The notes below the pieces were generated by a model that was not told the DNA's origin, did not search any database, and worked only from the letters and a program-made list of their open reading frames with translations. From Camelus bactrianus (Eukaryota; Chordata; Mammalia; Artiodactyla; Camelidae), in assembly GCF_048773025.1 (NCBI RefSeq), contig NW_027413958.1, positions 638,001 to 702,000 of the forward strand: DNA of 64,000 bases. The letters are read 5' to 3'. How positions within the stretch are numbered: position 1 is the stretch's first letter; every line of letters starts with the position of its first letter. The position numbers were made by a program, and so were the translations under genes. Shown here one piece after another: positions 23,429-35,393 of the stretch.

Positions 23429-26400
23429 GCAGTCGGGTTCTCCTAGGAGCCTTTCGAGTGTCTTCCCCCAGTCCCTCCCTGTGCGGGCTGCCAGGGAACG
23501 GCGGGGGTTGGGCTGGAAAAGCAGGTAGCATCTAGTGCCACCCCATGGACAAGGGAGGTAATTAGCGGACTACCTCCTGCCAGGGAACAACTGTGACACC
23601 AGGAAGCTGCGTGGAGTGCGGCCCTAAACCTCACCCACACAGTCACACGTGTTCCGGAATTCTGAGTGTGGGGAGGTTCCGTCTTCTGTCTGCAGCACCC
23701 GGGTTCTCCTAATAGCCTTTCGAGTGTCTTACCCCAGTCCCTCCCTGTGCGGGCTGCCGGGGAAAGGCGGGGGTTGGGCTGGAAAAGCAGGTAGCATCTA
23801 GTGCCTCCCCATGGACAAGGGAGGTAATTAGCGGACTTCCCCCTGCCAGGGAACACCTGTGACACCAGGCAGCTGCGTAGATGGAGGCCCCTAACCTCCC
23901 CCAAACAGTCAGCCGTGTTCCGGAATTCTGAGTGTGGGGAGGTTCCGTCTTCTGTCTGCAGCACCCGGGATCTCCTAGGAGCCCTTCGAGTGTCTTCCCC
24001 GAATCCCTCCCACTGCGGGCTGCCGGGGAAAGGCGGGGGTTAGGCTGGAAACTCAGGTAGCATCTAGTGCCTCCCCAAGGACAAGGGAGGTAATTAACGG
24101 ACTACCCCCTGCCAGGGAACAACTGTGACACCAGGAAGCTGCGTGGGGTGCGGCCCTAAACCTCCCCCACACAGTCACACGTGTTCCGGAATTCTGAGTG
24201 TGGGGAGGTTCCGTCTTATGTCTTCAGCACCCGGGAACTCCCAGGATCCCTTCGAGTGTCTTCCCCCAGTCCGCCCCGTGCGGTCTGCCGAGGAAAGGAG
24301 GGAGTTGGGCTGGAAATCAGGTAACATCTAGTGCCTCCCCATGGACAAGGGAGGTAATTAGCGGACTACCCTCTGCCAGGGAACAACTGTGACACCAGGA
24401 AGCTGCGTGGGGTGCGGCCCTAAACCTCAGCCACACAGTCACACGTGTTCCGGAATTCTGAGTGTGGGGAGGTTCCGTCTTCTGTCTGCAGCACCCGGGT
24501 TCTCCTAGGAGCCTTTCGAGTGTCTTCCCCCAGTCCCTCCCTGTGCGGGCTGCCGGGAACGGCGGGGGTTGGGCTGGAAAAGCAGGTAGCATCTAGTGCC
24601 ACCCCATGGACAAGGGAGGTAATTAGCGGACTACCCCCTGCCAGGGAACAACTGTGACACCAGGAAGCTGCGTCGAGTGCGGCCCTAAACCTCACCTACA
24701 CAGTCACACGTGTTCCGGAATTCTGAGTGTGGGGAGGTTCCGTCTTCTGTCTGCAGCACCCGGGTTCTCCTAGGAGCCTTTCAAGTGTCTTCCCCCAGTC
24801 CCTCCCTGTGCGGGCTGCCGGGGAAAGGTGGGGGTTGGGCTGGAAAAGCAGGTAGCATCTAGTGCCTCCCCATGGACAAGGGAGGTAATTAGCGGACTTC
24901 CCCCTGCCAGGGAACACCTGTGACACCAGGCAGCTGCGTGGAGGGCGGCCCTAAACCTCCCCCACACAGTCACCCGTGTTCCGGAATTCTGACTGTGGGG
25001 AGGTTCCGTCTTATGTCTTCAGCACCCGGGAACTCCTAGGAGCCCTTCGAGTGTCTTCCCCCAGTCCGTCCCCGTGCGGTCTGCCGAGGAAAGGAGGGGG
25101 TTGGGCTGGAAACTCAGGTAGCATCTAGTGCCTCCCCATGGACACGGGAGGTAATTAACGGACTTCTCCCTGCCAGGGAAAACCTGTGACACCAGGCAGC
25201 TGCGTGGAGGGCGGCCCCGAACCTCCCCCACACAGTCACCCGTGTTCCGGAATTCTGAGTTTTGGGAGGTTCCGTCTTCTGTCTGCAGTACCAGGGATCT
25301 CCTAGGAGCCCTTCGAGTGTCTTCCCCGAGTCCCTCCCAGTGCGGGCTGCCGGGGAAATGCGGGGGTTGTGCTGGAAACGCAGGTAGCATCTTGTGCCTC
25401 CCTATGGACAGGGGAGGTAATTAGCGGACTTCTCCCTGCGAGGGAACACCTGTGACACCAGGCAGCTGCGTGGAGGGCGGCCCCGAACCTCCCCCACACA
25501 GTCACCCGTGTTCCGGAATTCTGAGTTTGGGGAGGTTCCGTCTTCAGTCTGCAGTACCCGGGATCTCCTAGGAGCCCTTCGAGTGTCTTCCCCGAGTCCC
25601 TCCCAGTGCGGGCTGCCGGGGAAATGCGGGGGTTGTGCTGGAAACGCAGGTAGCATCTAGTGCCTCCCCATGGACTGGGGAGGTAATGAGCGGACTTCCC
25701 CCTGCCAGGGAACACCTGTGACACCAGGCAGCTGCGTGGAGGGCGGCCCTAAACCTCCCCCACACAGTCATCCGTGTTCCGGAATTCTGAGTGTGGGGAG
25801 GTTCCGTCTTATGTCTGCAGCACCCGGGTTCTCCTAGGAGCCTTTCGAGTGTCTTCCCCCAGTCCCTCCCTGTGCGGGCTGCCGGGGATCGGCGGGGGTT
25901 GGGCTGGAAAAGCAGGTAGCATCTAGTGCCACCCCATGGACAAGGGAGGTAATTAGCGGACTACCTCCTGCCAGGGAACAACTGTGACACCAGGAAGCTG
26001 CGTGGAGTGCGGCCCTAAACCTCACCCACACAGTCACACGTGTTCCGGAATTCTGAGTGTGGGGAGGTTCCGTCTTCTGTCTGCAGCACCCGGGTTCTCC
26101 TAGGAGCCTTTCGAGTGTCTTCCCAGAGTCCCTCCCTGTGCGGGCTGCCGGGGAAAGGCGGGGGTTGGGCTGGAAAAGCAGGTAGCATCTAGTGCCTCCC
26201 CATGGACAAGGGAGGTAATTAGCGGACTTCCCCCTGCCAGGGAACACTTGTGACACCAGGCAGCTGCGTAGATGGAGGCCCCGAACCTCCCCCACACAGT
26301 CAGCCGTGTTCCGGAATTCTGAGTGTGGGGAGGTTCCGTCTTCTGTCTGCAGCACCCGGGGTCTCCTAGGAGCCCTTCGAGTGTCTTCCCCGAATCCCTC

Positions 26401-27179
26401 CCACTGCGGGCTGCCGGGGAAAGGCGGGGGTTAGGCTGGAAACTCAGGTAGCATCTAGTGCCTCCCCATGGACAGGGGAGGTAATTAGCGGACTACCCCA
26501 TGCCAGGGAACAACTGTGACACCAGGAAGCTGCGTGGAGTGCGGCCCTAAACCTCACCCACACAGTCACACGTGTTCCGGAATTCTGAGTGTGGGGAGGT
26601 TCCGTCTTCTGTCTGCAGCACCCGGGTTCTCCTAGGAGCCTTTCGAGTGTCTTCCCCCAGTCCCTACCTGTGCGGGCTGCCTGGGAAAGGCGGGGGTTGG
26701 GCTGGAAAAGCAGGTAGCATCTTATGCCTCCCCATGGACAAGGGAGGTAATTAGCGGACTTCCCCCTGCCAGGGAACACCTGTGACACCAGGCAGCTGCG
26801 TGGAGTGCGGCCCTAAACCTCACCCACACAGTCACACGTGTTCCGGAATTCTGAGTGTGGGGAGGTTCCGTCTTCTGTCTGCAGCACCCGGGTTCTCCTA
26901 GGAGCCTTTCGAGTGTCTTCCCCCAGTCCCTCCCTGTGCGGGCTGCCGGGGAACGGCGGGGGTTGGGCTGGAAAAGCAGGTAGCATCTAGTGCCTCCCCA
27001 AGGACAAGGGAGGTAATTAGCGGACTACCCCCTGCCAGGGAACAACTGTGACACCAGGAAGCTGCGTGGGGTGCGGCCCTAAACCTCCCCCACACAGTCA
27101 CACGTGTTCCGGTATTCTGAGTGTGGGGAGGTTCCGTCTTCTGTCTGCAGCACCCGGGATCTCCTAGGAGCCGTTCGAG
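23429..27179 (+). repeat. Mixed-monomer segment with distant partners
   Basis: About 14 monomers. 23,430-24,075 matches 25,821-26,466 at 2,391 bp (nine monomers less 3), sharing the rare GCGTAGATGGAGGCC. 24,190-25,815 matches 28,710-30,335 at 4,520 bp (17 monomers less 2), sharing CCCAGGATCCC, GGAAATCAGG, GCGTCGAGTGCGG and GAGTTTGGGGAGG. Several 1 bp losses are shared with those partners. No gene was seen. Confidence 0.7.
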
Positions 27180-28242
27180 TGTCTTCCCCCAGTCCGTCCC
27201 AGTGCGGGATGCCGAGGAAAGGACGGGGTTGGGCTGGAAACGCAGGTAGCATCTAGTGCCTCCCTATGGACAGGGGAGGTAATTAGCGGACTTCTCCCTG
27301 CCAGGGAACACCTGTGACACCAGGCAGCTGCGTGGAGGACGGCCCCGAACCTCGACCAAACAGTCACCCGTGTTCCGGAATTCTGAGTGTGGGGAGGTTC
27401 CGTCTTCTGTCTGCAGCACCCGGGATCTCCTAGGAGCCCTTCGAGTGTCTTCCCCGAGTCCCTCCCAGTGCGGGCTGCCGGGGAAAGGCGGGGGTTGGGC
27501 TGAAAACGCAGGTAGCATCTAGTGCCTCCCCATGGACAGGGGAGGTAATGAGCGGACTTCCCCCTGCCAGGGAACACCTGTGACACCAGGCAGCTGCGAA
27601 GGATGGCGGCCCTAAACCTCCCCCACACAGTCATCCGTGTTCCGGAATTCTGAGTGTGGGGAGGTTCCGTCTTATGTCTTCAGCACCCGGGAACTCCCAG
27701 GAGCCCTTCGAGTGTCTTCCCCCAGTCCGTCCCCGTGCGGTCTGCCGAGGAAAGGAGGGGGTTGGGCTGGAAATCAGGTAGCATCTAGTGCCTCCCCATG
27801 GACAAGGGAGGTAATTAGCGGACTACCCCCTGCCAGGGAACAACTGTGACACCAGGAAGCTGCGTGTGGTGCGGCCCTAAACCTCAGCCACACAGTCACA
27901 CGTGTTCCGGAATTCTGAGTGTGGATAGGTTCCGTCTTATGTCTGCAGCACCCGGGTTCTCCTAGGAGCCTTTCGAGTGTCTTCCCCCAGTCCCTCCCTG
28001 TGCGGGCTGCCGGGAACGGCGGGGGTTGGGCTGGAAAAGCAGGTAGCATCTAGTGCCAACCCATGGACAAGGGAGGTATTTAGCGGACTACCCCCTGCCA
28101 GGGAACAACTGTGACACCAGGAAGCTGCGTCGAGTGCGGCCCTAAACCTCACCTACACAGTCACACGTGTTCCGGAATTCTGAGTGTGGGGAGGTTCCGT
28201 CTTCTGTCTGCAGCACCCGGGTTCTCCTAGGAGCCTTTCGAG
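27180..28242 (+). repeat. Second 4-monomer HOR, copy 1
   Basis: Four monomers, 1,063 bp, matching the next unit. Shared rare marks are GGGATGCCGAGGAAAGGACGG, CCTCGACCAAACAGTCACCC, GGGCTGAAAACGC, GCTGCGAAGGATGGCGG, GGAAATCAGG and CGTGTGGTGCGG. The length is 1 bp under four periods because of the GGAAATCAGG and GCCGGGAACGG losses, offset elsewhere. Confidence 0.85.
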
Positions 28243-29305
28243 TGTCTTCCCCTAGTCCGTCCCAGTGCGGGATGCCGAGGAAAGGACGGGGTTGGGCTGG
28301 AAACGCAGGTAGCATCTAGTGCCTCCCTATGGACAGGGGAGGTAATTAGCGGACTTCTCCCTGCCAGGGAACACCTGTGTCACCAGGCAGCTGCGTGGAG
28401 GACGGCCCCGAACCTCGACCAAACAGTCACCCGTGTTCCGGAATTCTGAGTGTGGGGAGGTTCCGTCTTCTGTCTGCAGCACCCGGGATCTCCTAGGAGC
28501 CCTTCGAGTGTCTTCCCCGAGTCCCTCCCAGTGCGGGCTGCCGGGGAAAGGCGGGGGTTGGGCTGAAAACGCAGGTAGCATCTAGTGCCTCCCCATGGAC
28601 AGGGGAGGTAATGAGCGGACTTCCCCCTGCCAGGGAACACCTGTGACACCTGGCAGCTGCGAAGGATGGCGGCCCTAAACCTCCCCCACACAGTCATCCG
28701 TGTTCCGGAATTCTGAGTGTGGGGAGGTTCCGTCTTATGTCTTCAGCACCCGGGAACTCCCAGGATCCCTTCGAGTGTCTTCCCCCAGTCCGTCCCCGTG
28801 CGGTCTGCCGAGGAAAGGAGGGGGTTGGGCTGGAAATCAGGTAGCATCTAGTGCCTCCCCATGGACAAGGGAGGTAATTAGCGGACTACCCCCTGCCAGG
28901 GAACAACTGTGACACCAGGAAGCTGCGTGTGGTGCGGCCCTAAACCTCAGCCACACAGTCACACGTGTTCCGGAATTCTGAGTGTGGATACGTTCCGTCT
29001 TCTGTCTGCAGCACCCGGGTTCTCCTAGGAGCCTTTCGAGTGTCTTCCCCCAGTCCCTCCCTGTGCGGGCTGCCGGGAACGGCGGGGGTTGGGCTGGAAA
29101 AGCAGGTAGCATCTAGTGCCAACCCATGGACAAGGGAGGTATTTAGCGGACTACCCCCTGCCAGGGAACAACTGTGACACCAGGAAGCTGCGTCGAGTGC
29201 GGCCCTAAACCTCACCTACACAGTCACACGTGTTCCGGAATTCTGAGTGTGGGGAGGTTCCGTCTTCTGTCTGCAGCACCCGGGTTCTCCTAGGAGCCTT
29301 TCGAG
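28243..29305 (+). repeat. Second 4-monomer HOR, copy 2
   Basis: Exact tandem partner of the preceding unit. The junction monomer begins as type A (GGTTCTCC, CCTTTCGAG) near 28,220 and continues as type C (TAGTCCGTCCCAG) by 28,256, which fixes the exchange within the intervening stretch. Differences from copy 1 are isolated bases, for example GTGTCACC near 28,380 and GGATCCC near 28,764. Confidence 0.85.
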
Positions 29306-31138
29306 TGTCTTCCCCCAGTCCCTCCCTGTGCGGGCTGCCGGGGAAAGGCGGGGGTTGGGCTGGAAAAGCAGGTAGCATCTAGTGCCTCCCCATGGACAAG
29401 GGAGGTAATTAGCGGACTTCCCCCTGCCAGGGAACACCTGTGACACCAGGCAGCTGCGTGGAGGGCGGCCCTAAACCTCCCCCACACAGTCACCCGTGTT
29501 CCGGAATTCTGAGTGTGGGGAGGTTCCGTCTTATGTCTTCAGCACCCGGGAACTCCTAGGAGCCCTTCGAGTGTCTTCCCCCAGTCCGTCCCCGTGCGGT
29601 CTGCCGAGGAAAGGAGGGGGTTGGGCTGGAAACTCAGGTAGCATCTAGTGCCTCCCCATGGACAGGGGAGGTAATTAACGGACTTCTCCCTGCCAGGGAA
29701 AACCTGTGACACCAGGCAGCTGCGTGGGGGGCGGCCCCGAACCTCCCCCACAAAGTCAGCCGTGTTCCGGAATTCTGATTGTGGGGAGGTTCCGTCTTAT
29801 GTCTTCAGCACCCGGGAACTCCTAGGAGCCCTTCGAGTGTCTTCCCCCAGTCCGTCCCAGTGCGGGCTGCCGAGGAAAAGAGGCGGTTGGGCTGGAAACG
29901 CAGGTAGCATCTTGTGCCTCCCTATGGACAGGGGAGGTAATTAGCGGACTTCTCCCTGCGAGGGAACACCTGTGACACCAGGCAGCTGCGTGGAGGGCGG
30001 CCCCGAACCTCCCCCACACAGTCACCCGTGTTCCGGAATTCTGAGTTTGGGGAGGTTCCGTCTTCTGTCTGCAGTACCCGGGATCTCCTAGGAGCCCTTC
30101 GAGTGTCTTCCCCGAGTCCCTCCCAGTGCGGGCTGCCGGGGAAATGCGGGGGTTGTGCTGGAAACGCAGGTAGCATCTAGTGCCTCCCCATGGACTGGGG
30201 AGGTAATGAGCGGACTTCCCCCTGCCAGGGAACACCTGTGACACCAGGCAGCTGCGTGGAGGGCGGCCCTAAACCTCCCCCACACAGTCATCCGTGTTCC
30301 GGAATTCTGAGTGTGGGGAGGTTCCGTCTTATGTCTTCAGCACCCGGGAACTCCTAGGAGCCCTTCGAGTGTCTTCCCCCAGTCCGTCCCAGTGCGGTCT
30401 GCCGAGGAAAGGAGGGGGTTGGGCTGGAAACGCAGGTAGCATCTAGTGCCTCCCCATGGACAGGGCAGGTAATTAGCGGACTTCTCCCTGCCAGGGAACA
30501 CCTGTGACACCAGGCAGCTGCGTGGGGGGGGGGCCCCGACCTCCCCCACACAGTCAGCCGTGTTCCGGAATTCTGATTGTGGGGAAGTTCCGTCATCTGT
30601 CTGCAGCACCCGGGATCTCCTAGGAGCCGTTCGAGTGTCTTCCCCCAGTCCGTCCCATTGCGGGCTGCCGAGGAATGGAGGGGGTTGGGCTGGAAACGCA
30701 GGTAGCATCTAGTGCCTCCCTATGGACAGGGGAGGTAATTAGCGGACTTCTCCCTGCCAGGGAACACCTGTGACACCAGGCAGCTGCGTGGAGGGCGGCC
30801 CCGAACCTCCCCCACACAGTCACCCGTGTTCCAGAATTCTGAGTGTGGGGAGGTTCCGTCTTCTGTCTGCAGCACCAGGGATCTCCTAGGAGCCCTTCGA
30901 GTGTCTTCCCCGAGTCCCTCACAGTGCGGGCTGCCGGGGAAATGCGGGGGTTGTGCTGGAAACGCAGGTAGCATCTAGTGCCTCCCCATGGACTGGGGAG
31001 GTAATGAGCGGACTTCCCCCTGCCAGGGAACACCTGTGACACCAGGCAGCTGCGTGGAGGGCGGCCCTAAACCTCCCCCACACAGTCATCCGTGTTCCGG
31101 AATTCTGAGTGTGGGGAGGTTCCGCCTTATGTCTTCAG
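29306..31138 (+). repeat. Mixed-monomer segment
   Basis: About seven monomers leading up to the large HOR block. The part up to about 30,335 is the partner of 24,700-25,815. It includes several monomers with ATGTCTTCAGC in place of the PstI site, and a run of ten G before CCCC near 30,524. It ends where the 16/17-monomer HOR begins. No gene was seen. Confidence 0.65.
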
Positions 31139-34100
31139 CACCCGGGATCTCCTAGGAGCCCTTCGAGTGTCTTCCCCGAGTCCCTCCCAGTGCGGGCTGC
31201 CGGGGAAAGGCGGGGGTTGTGCTGGAAACGCAGGTAGCATCTAGTGCCTCCCCATGGACAGGGGAGGTAATTAGAGGATTTCCCCCTGCCAGGGAACACC
31301 TGTGACACCAGGCAGCTGCGTGGTTGGCGGCCCTAAACCTCCCCCACACAGTCATCCGTGTTCCGGAATTCTGAGTGTGGGGAGGTTCCGTCTTCTGTCT
31401 GCAGCACCCGGGATCTCCTAGGAGCCCTTCGAGTGTCTTCCCCGAGTCCCTCCCAGTGCGGGCTGCCGGGGAAAGGCGGGGGTTGGGCTGGAAACGCAGG
31501 TAGCATCTAGTGCCTCCCCATGGACCGGTGAGGTAATTAGCGGACTTCTCCATGCCAGTGAACACCTGTGACACCAGGCAGCTGCGTGGAGGGCGGCCCC
31601 GATCCTCCCCCACACAGTCAGCCGTGTTCCGGAATTCTGATTGTGGGGAAGTTCCGTCTTCTGTCTGCAGCACCCGGGGTCTCCTAGGAGCCTTTCGAGT
31701 GTCTTCCCCCAGTCCCTCCCTTTGCGGGCTGCCGGGGAACGGTGGGAGTTGGGCTGGAAAAGCAGGTAGCATCTTGTGCCTCCCCATGGACAAGGGAGGT
31801 AATTAGCGGACTACCCCCTGCCAGGGAACAACTGTGACACCAGGAAGCTGCGTGGAGTACGGCCCTAAACCTCACCCACACAGTCACACGTGTTCCGGAA
31901 TTCTGAGTGTGGGGAGGTTCCGTCTTCTGTCTGCAGCACCCGGGTTCTCCTAGGAGCCTTTCGAGTGTCTTCCCCCAGTCCCTCCCTGTGCGGGCTGCCG
32001 GGGAAAGGCGGGGGTTGGGCTGGAAAAGCAGGCAGCATCTAGTGCCTCCCCATGGACAGGGGAGGTAATTAGCGGACTTCTCCCTGCAAGGGAACACCTG
32101 TGACACCAGGCAGCTGCGTGGAGCGCGGCCCCGAACCTCCCCCACAGAGTCAGCCGTGTTCCGGAATTCTGATTATGGGGAAGTTCCGTCTTCTGTCTGC
32201 AGCACCCGGGTTCTCCTAGGAGCCTTTCGAGTGTCTTCCCCCAGTCCCTCCTTTGCGGGCTGCCGGGGAACTGTGGGGGTTGGGCTGGAAAAGCAGGTAG
32301 CATCTTGTGCCTCCCCATGGACAAGGGAGGTAATTAGCGGACTACCCCCTGCCAGGGAACAACTGTGACACCAGGAAGCTGCGTGGAATGCGGCCCTAAA
32401 CCTCACCCACACAGTCACACGTGTTCCGGAATTCTGAGTGTGGGGAGGTTCCGTCTCCTGTCTGCAGCACCCGGGTTCTCCTAGGAGCCTTTAGAGTGTC
32501 TTCCCCCAGTCCCTCCCTGTGCGGGCTGCCGGGGAATGGCGGGGGTTGGGCTGGAAACGCAGGTAGCATCTAGTGCCTCCCCATGGACAGGGGAGGTAAT
32601 TAGCGGACTACCCCCTGCCAGGGAACAACTGTGACACCAGGAAGCTGCGTGGAGTGCGGCCCTAAACCTCACCCACACAGTCACACGTGTTCTGGAATTC
32701 TGAGTGTGGGGAGGTTCCGTCTTCTGTCTGCAGCACCCGGGTTCTCCTAGGAGCCTTTCGAGTGTCTTCCCCCTGTCCCTCCCTGTGCGGGCTGCCGGGG
32801 AACGGCGGGGGTTGGGCTGGAAAAGCAGGTAGCATCTTGTGCCTCCCCATGGACAAGGGAGGTAATTAGCGGACTTCCCCCTGCCAGGGAACACCTGTGA
32901 CACCAGGCAGCTGCGTGGAGTGCGGCCCTAAAACTCACCCACACAGTCACACGTGTTCCGGAATTCTGAGTGTGGGGAGGTTCCGTCTTCTGTCTGCAGC
33001 ACCCGGGTTCTCCTAGGAGCCGTTCGAGTGTCTTCCCCCAGTCCCTCCCTGTGCGGGCTGCCGGGGAACGGCGGGGGTTGGGCTGGGAAAGCAGGTAGCA
33101 TCTAGTGCCTCCCCATGGACAAGGGAGGTAATTTACGGACTACCCCCTGCCAGGGAACAACTGTGACACCAGGAAGCTGCGTGGGGTGCGGCCCTAAACC
33201 TCCCCCACACAGTCACACGTGTTCCGGAATTCTGAGTGTGGGGAGGTTCCGTCTTCTGTCTGCAGCACCCGGGATCTCCTAGGAGCCCTTCGAGTGTCTT
33301 CCCCCAGTCCGTCCCAGTGCGGGCTTCCGAGGAATGGAGGGGGTTATGCTGGAAACGCAGGTAGCATCTAGTGCCTCCCTATGGACAGGGGAGGTAATTA
33401 GCGGACTTCTCCCTGCCAGGGAACACCAGTGACACCAGGCAGCTGCGTGGAGGGCGGCCCCGAACCTCCCCCACACAGTCACCCGTGTTCCGGAATTCTG
33501 AGTGTGGGGAGGTTCCGTCTTCTGTCTGCAGCACCCGGGTTCTCCTAGGAGCCTTTCGAGTGTCTTCCCCGAGTCCCTCCCTGTGCGGGCTGCCGGGGAA
33601 AGGAGGGGGTTGGGCTGGAAACGCAGGTAGCATCTAGTGCCTCCCCATGGACAGGGGAGGTAATTAGCGGACTTCCCCCTGCCAGGGAACACCTGTGACA
33701 CCAGGCAGCTGCTTGATGGGCGGCCCTAAACCTCCCCCACACAGTCATCCGTGTTCCGGAATTCTGAGTGTGGGGAGGTTCCGTCTTCTGTCTGCAGCAC
33801 CCGGGATCTCCTAGGAGCCCTTCGAGTGTCTTCCCCGAGTCCCTCCCAGTGCGGGCTGCCCGGGAAAGGCGGGGGTTGGGCTGGAAACGCAGGTAGCATC
33901 TAGTGCCTCCCCATGGACAGGTGAGGAAATTAGCGGACTTCCCCCTGCCAGGGAACACCTGTGACACCAGGCAGCTGCGTGGAGGGCGGCCCCGAACCTC
34001 CCCCACACAGTCAGCCGTGTTCCGGAATTCTGATTGTGTGGAAGTTCCGTCTTCTGTCTGCAGCACCCGGGTTCTCCTAGGAGCCTTTCGAGTGTCTTCC

Positions 34101-35393
34101 CCCAGTCCCTCCCTTTGCGGGCGGCCGGGGAACGGTGGGGGTTGTGCTGGAAAAGCAGGTAGCATCTAGTGCCTCCCCATGGAAAAGGGAGGTAATTAGC
34201 GGACTACCCACTGCCAGGGAACACCTGTGACTCCAGGCAGCTGCGTGGAGTGCGGCCCTAAACCTCACCCACACAGTCACACGTGTTCCGGAATTCTGAG
34301 TGTGGGGAGGTTCCGTCTTCTGTCTGCAGCACCCGGGATCTCCTAGGAGCCCTTCGAGTGTCTTCCCCGAGTCCCTCCCAGTGCGGGCTGCCCGGGAAAG
34401 GCGGGGGTTGGGCTGGAAACGCAGGTAGCATCTAGTGCCTCCCCATGGACAGGTGAGGAAATTAGCGGACTTCCCCCTGCCAGGGAACACCTGTGACACC
34501 AGGCAGCTGCGTGGAGGGCGGCCCCGAACCTCCCCCACACAGTCAGCCGTGTTCCGGAATTCTGATTGTGTGGAAGTTCCGTCTTCTGTCTGCAGCACCC
34601 GGGTTCTCCTAGGAGCCTTTCGAGTGTCTTCCCCCAGTCCCTCCCTTTGCGGGCGGCCGGGGAACGGTGGGGGTTGGGCTGGAAAAGCAGGTAGCATCTA
34701 GTGCCTCCCCATGGAAAAGGGAGGTAATTAGCGGACTACCCACTGCCAGGGAACACCTGTGACACCAGGCAGCTGCGTGGAGTGCGGCCCTAAACCTCAC
34801 CCAGACAGTCACACGTGTTCCGGAATTCTGAGTGTGGGGAGGTTCCGTCTTCTGTCTGCAGCACCCGGGTTCTCCTAGGAGCCTTTCGAGTGTCTTCCCC
34901 CAGTCCCTCCCTGTGCGGGCTGCCAGGGAACGGCGGGGGTTGGGCAGGAAAAGCAGGTAGCATCTAGTGCCTCCCCATGGACAAGGGAGGTAATTAGCGG
35001 ACTACCCCCTGCCAGGGAACAACTGTGACACCAGGAAGCTGCGTGGGGTGCGGCCCTAAACCTCCCCCACACAGTCACACGTGTTCCGGAATTCTGAGTG
35101 TGGGGAGGTTCCGTCTTCTGTCTGCAGCACCCGGGATCTCCTAGGAGCCCTTCGAGTGTCTTCCCCCAGTCCGTCACAGTGCGGGCTGCCGAGGAAAGGA
35201 GGGGGTTGGGCTGGAAACGCAGGTAGCATCTAGTGCCTCCCTATGGACAGGGGAGGTAACTAGCGGACTTCTCCCTGCCAGGGAACACCTGTGACTACAG
35301 GCAGCTGCGTGGAGGGCGGTCCCGAACCTCCCCCACACAGTCACCCGTGATCCGGAATTCTGAGTGTGGGGAGGATCCGTCTTCTGTCTGCAG
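31139..35393 (+). repeat. 16/17-monomer HOR, unit H1
   Basis: Sixteen monomers, 4,255 bp to the start of H2. Diagnostic marks in order are TTAGAGGATTTCC, CTGCGTGGTTGGCGG, CCATGGACCGGTGAGG, TCCATGCCAGTGAACAC, CAGGCAGCATC, GATTATGGGG, CCGTCTCCTGTC, TGTTCTGGAATTC, GGGCTTCCGAGG and then a nested dimer. It lacks one monomer relative to H2 in the interval corresponding to about 36,790-37,060 of H2. It is flanked upstream by monomers with ATGTCTTCAGC, one of which abuts its first base. Confidence 0.88.
33798..34861 (+). repeat. Nested 2-monomer duplication in H1
   Basis: Two adjacent 532 bp dimers, 33,798-34,329 and 34,330-34,861. Both carry GACAGGTGAGGAAATTAGC, GATTGTGTGGAAG, CTTTGCGGGCGGCCGGGG, CATGGAAAAGGG and CTACCCACTGCC. 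I saw only a few base differences between the two dimers (for example GGTTGTGC versus GGTTGGGC and GACTCC versus GACACC). The same pair is present in H2 and H3, so the duplication predates amplification of the large unit. Confidence 0.88.
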
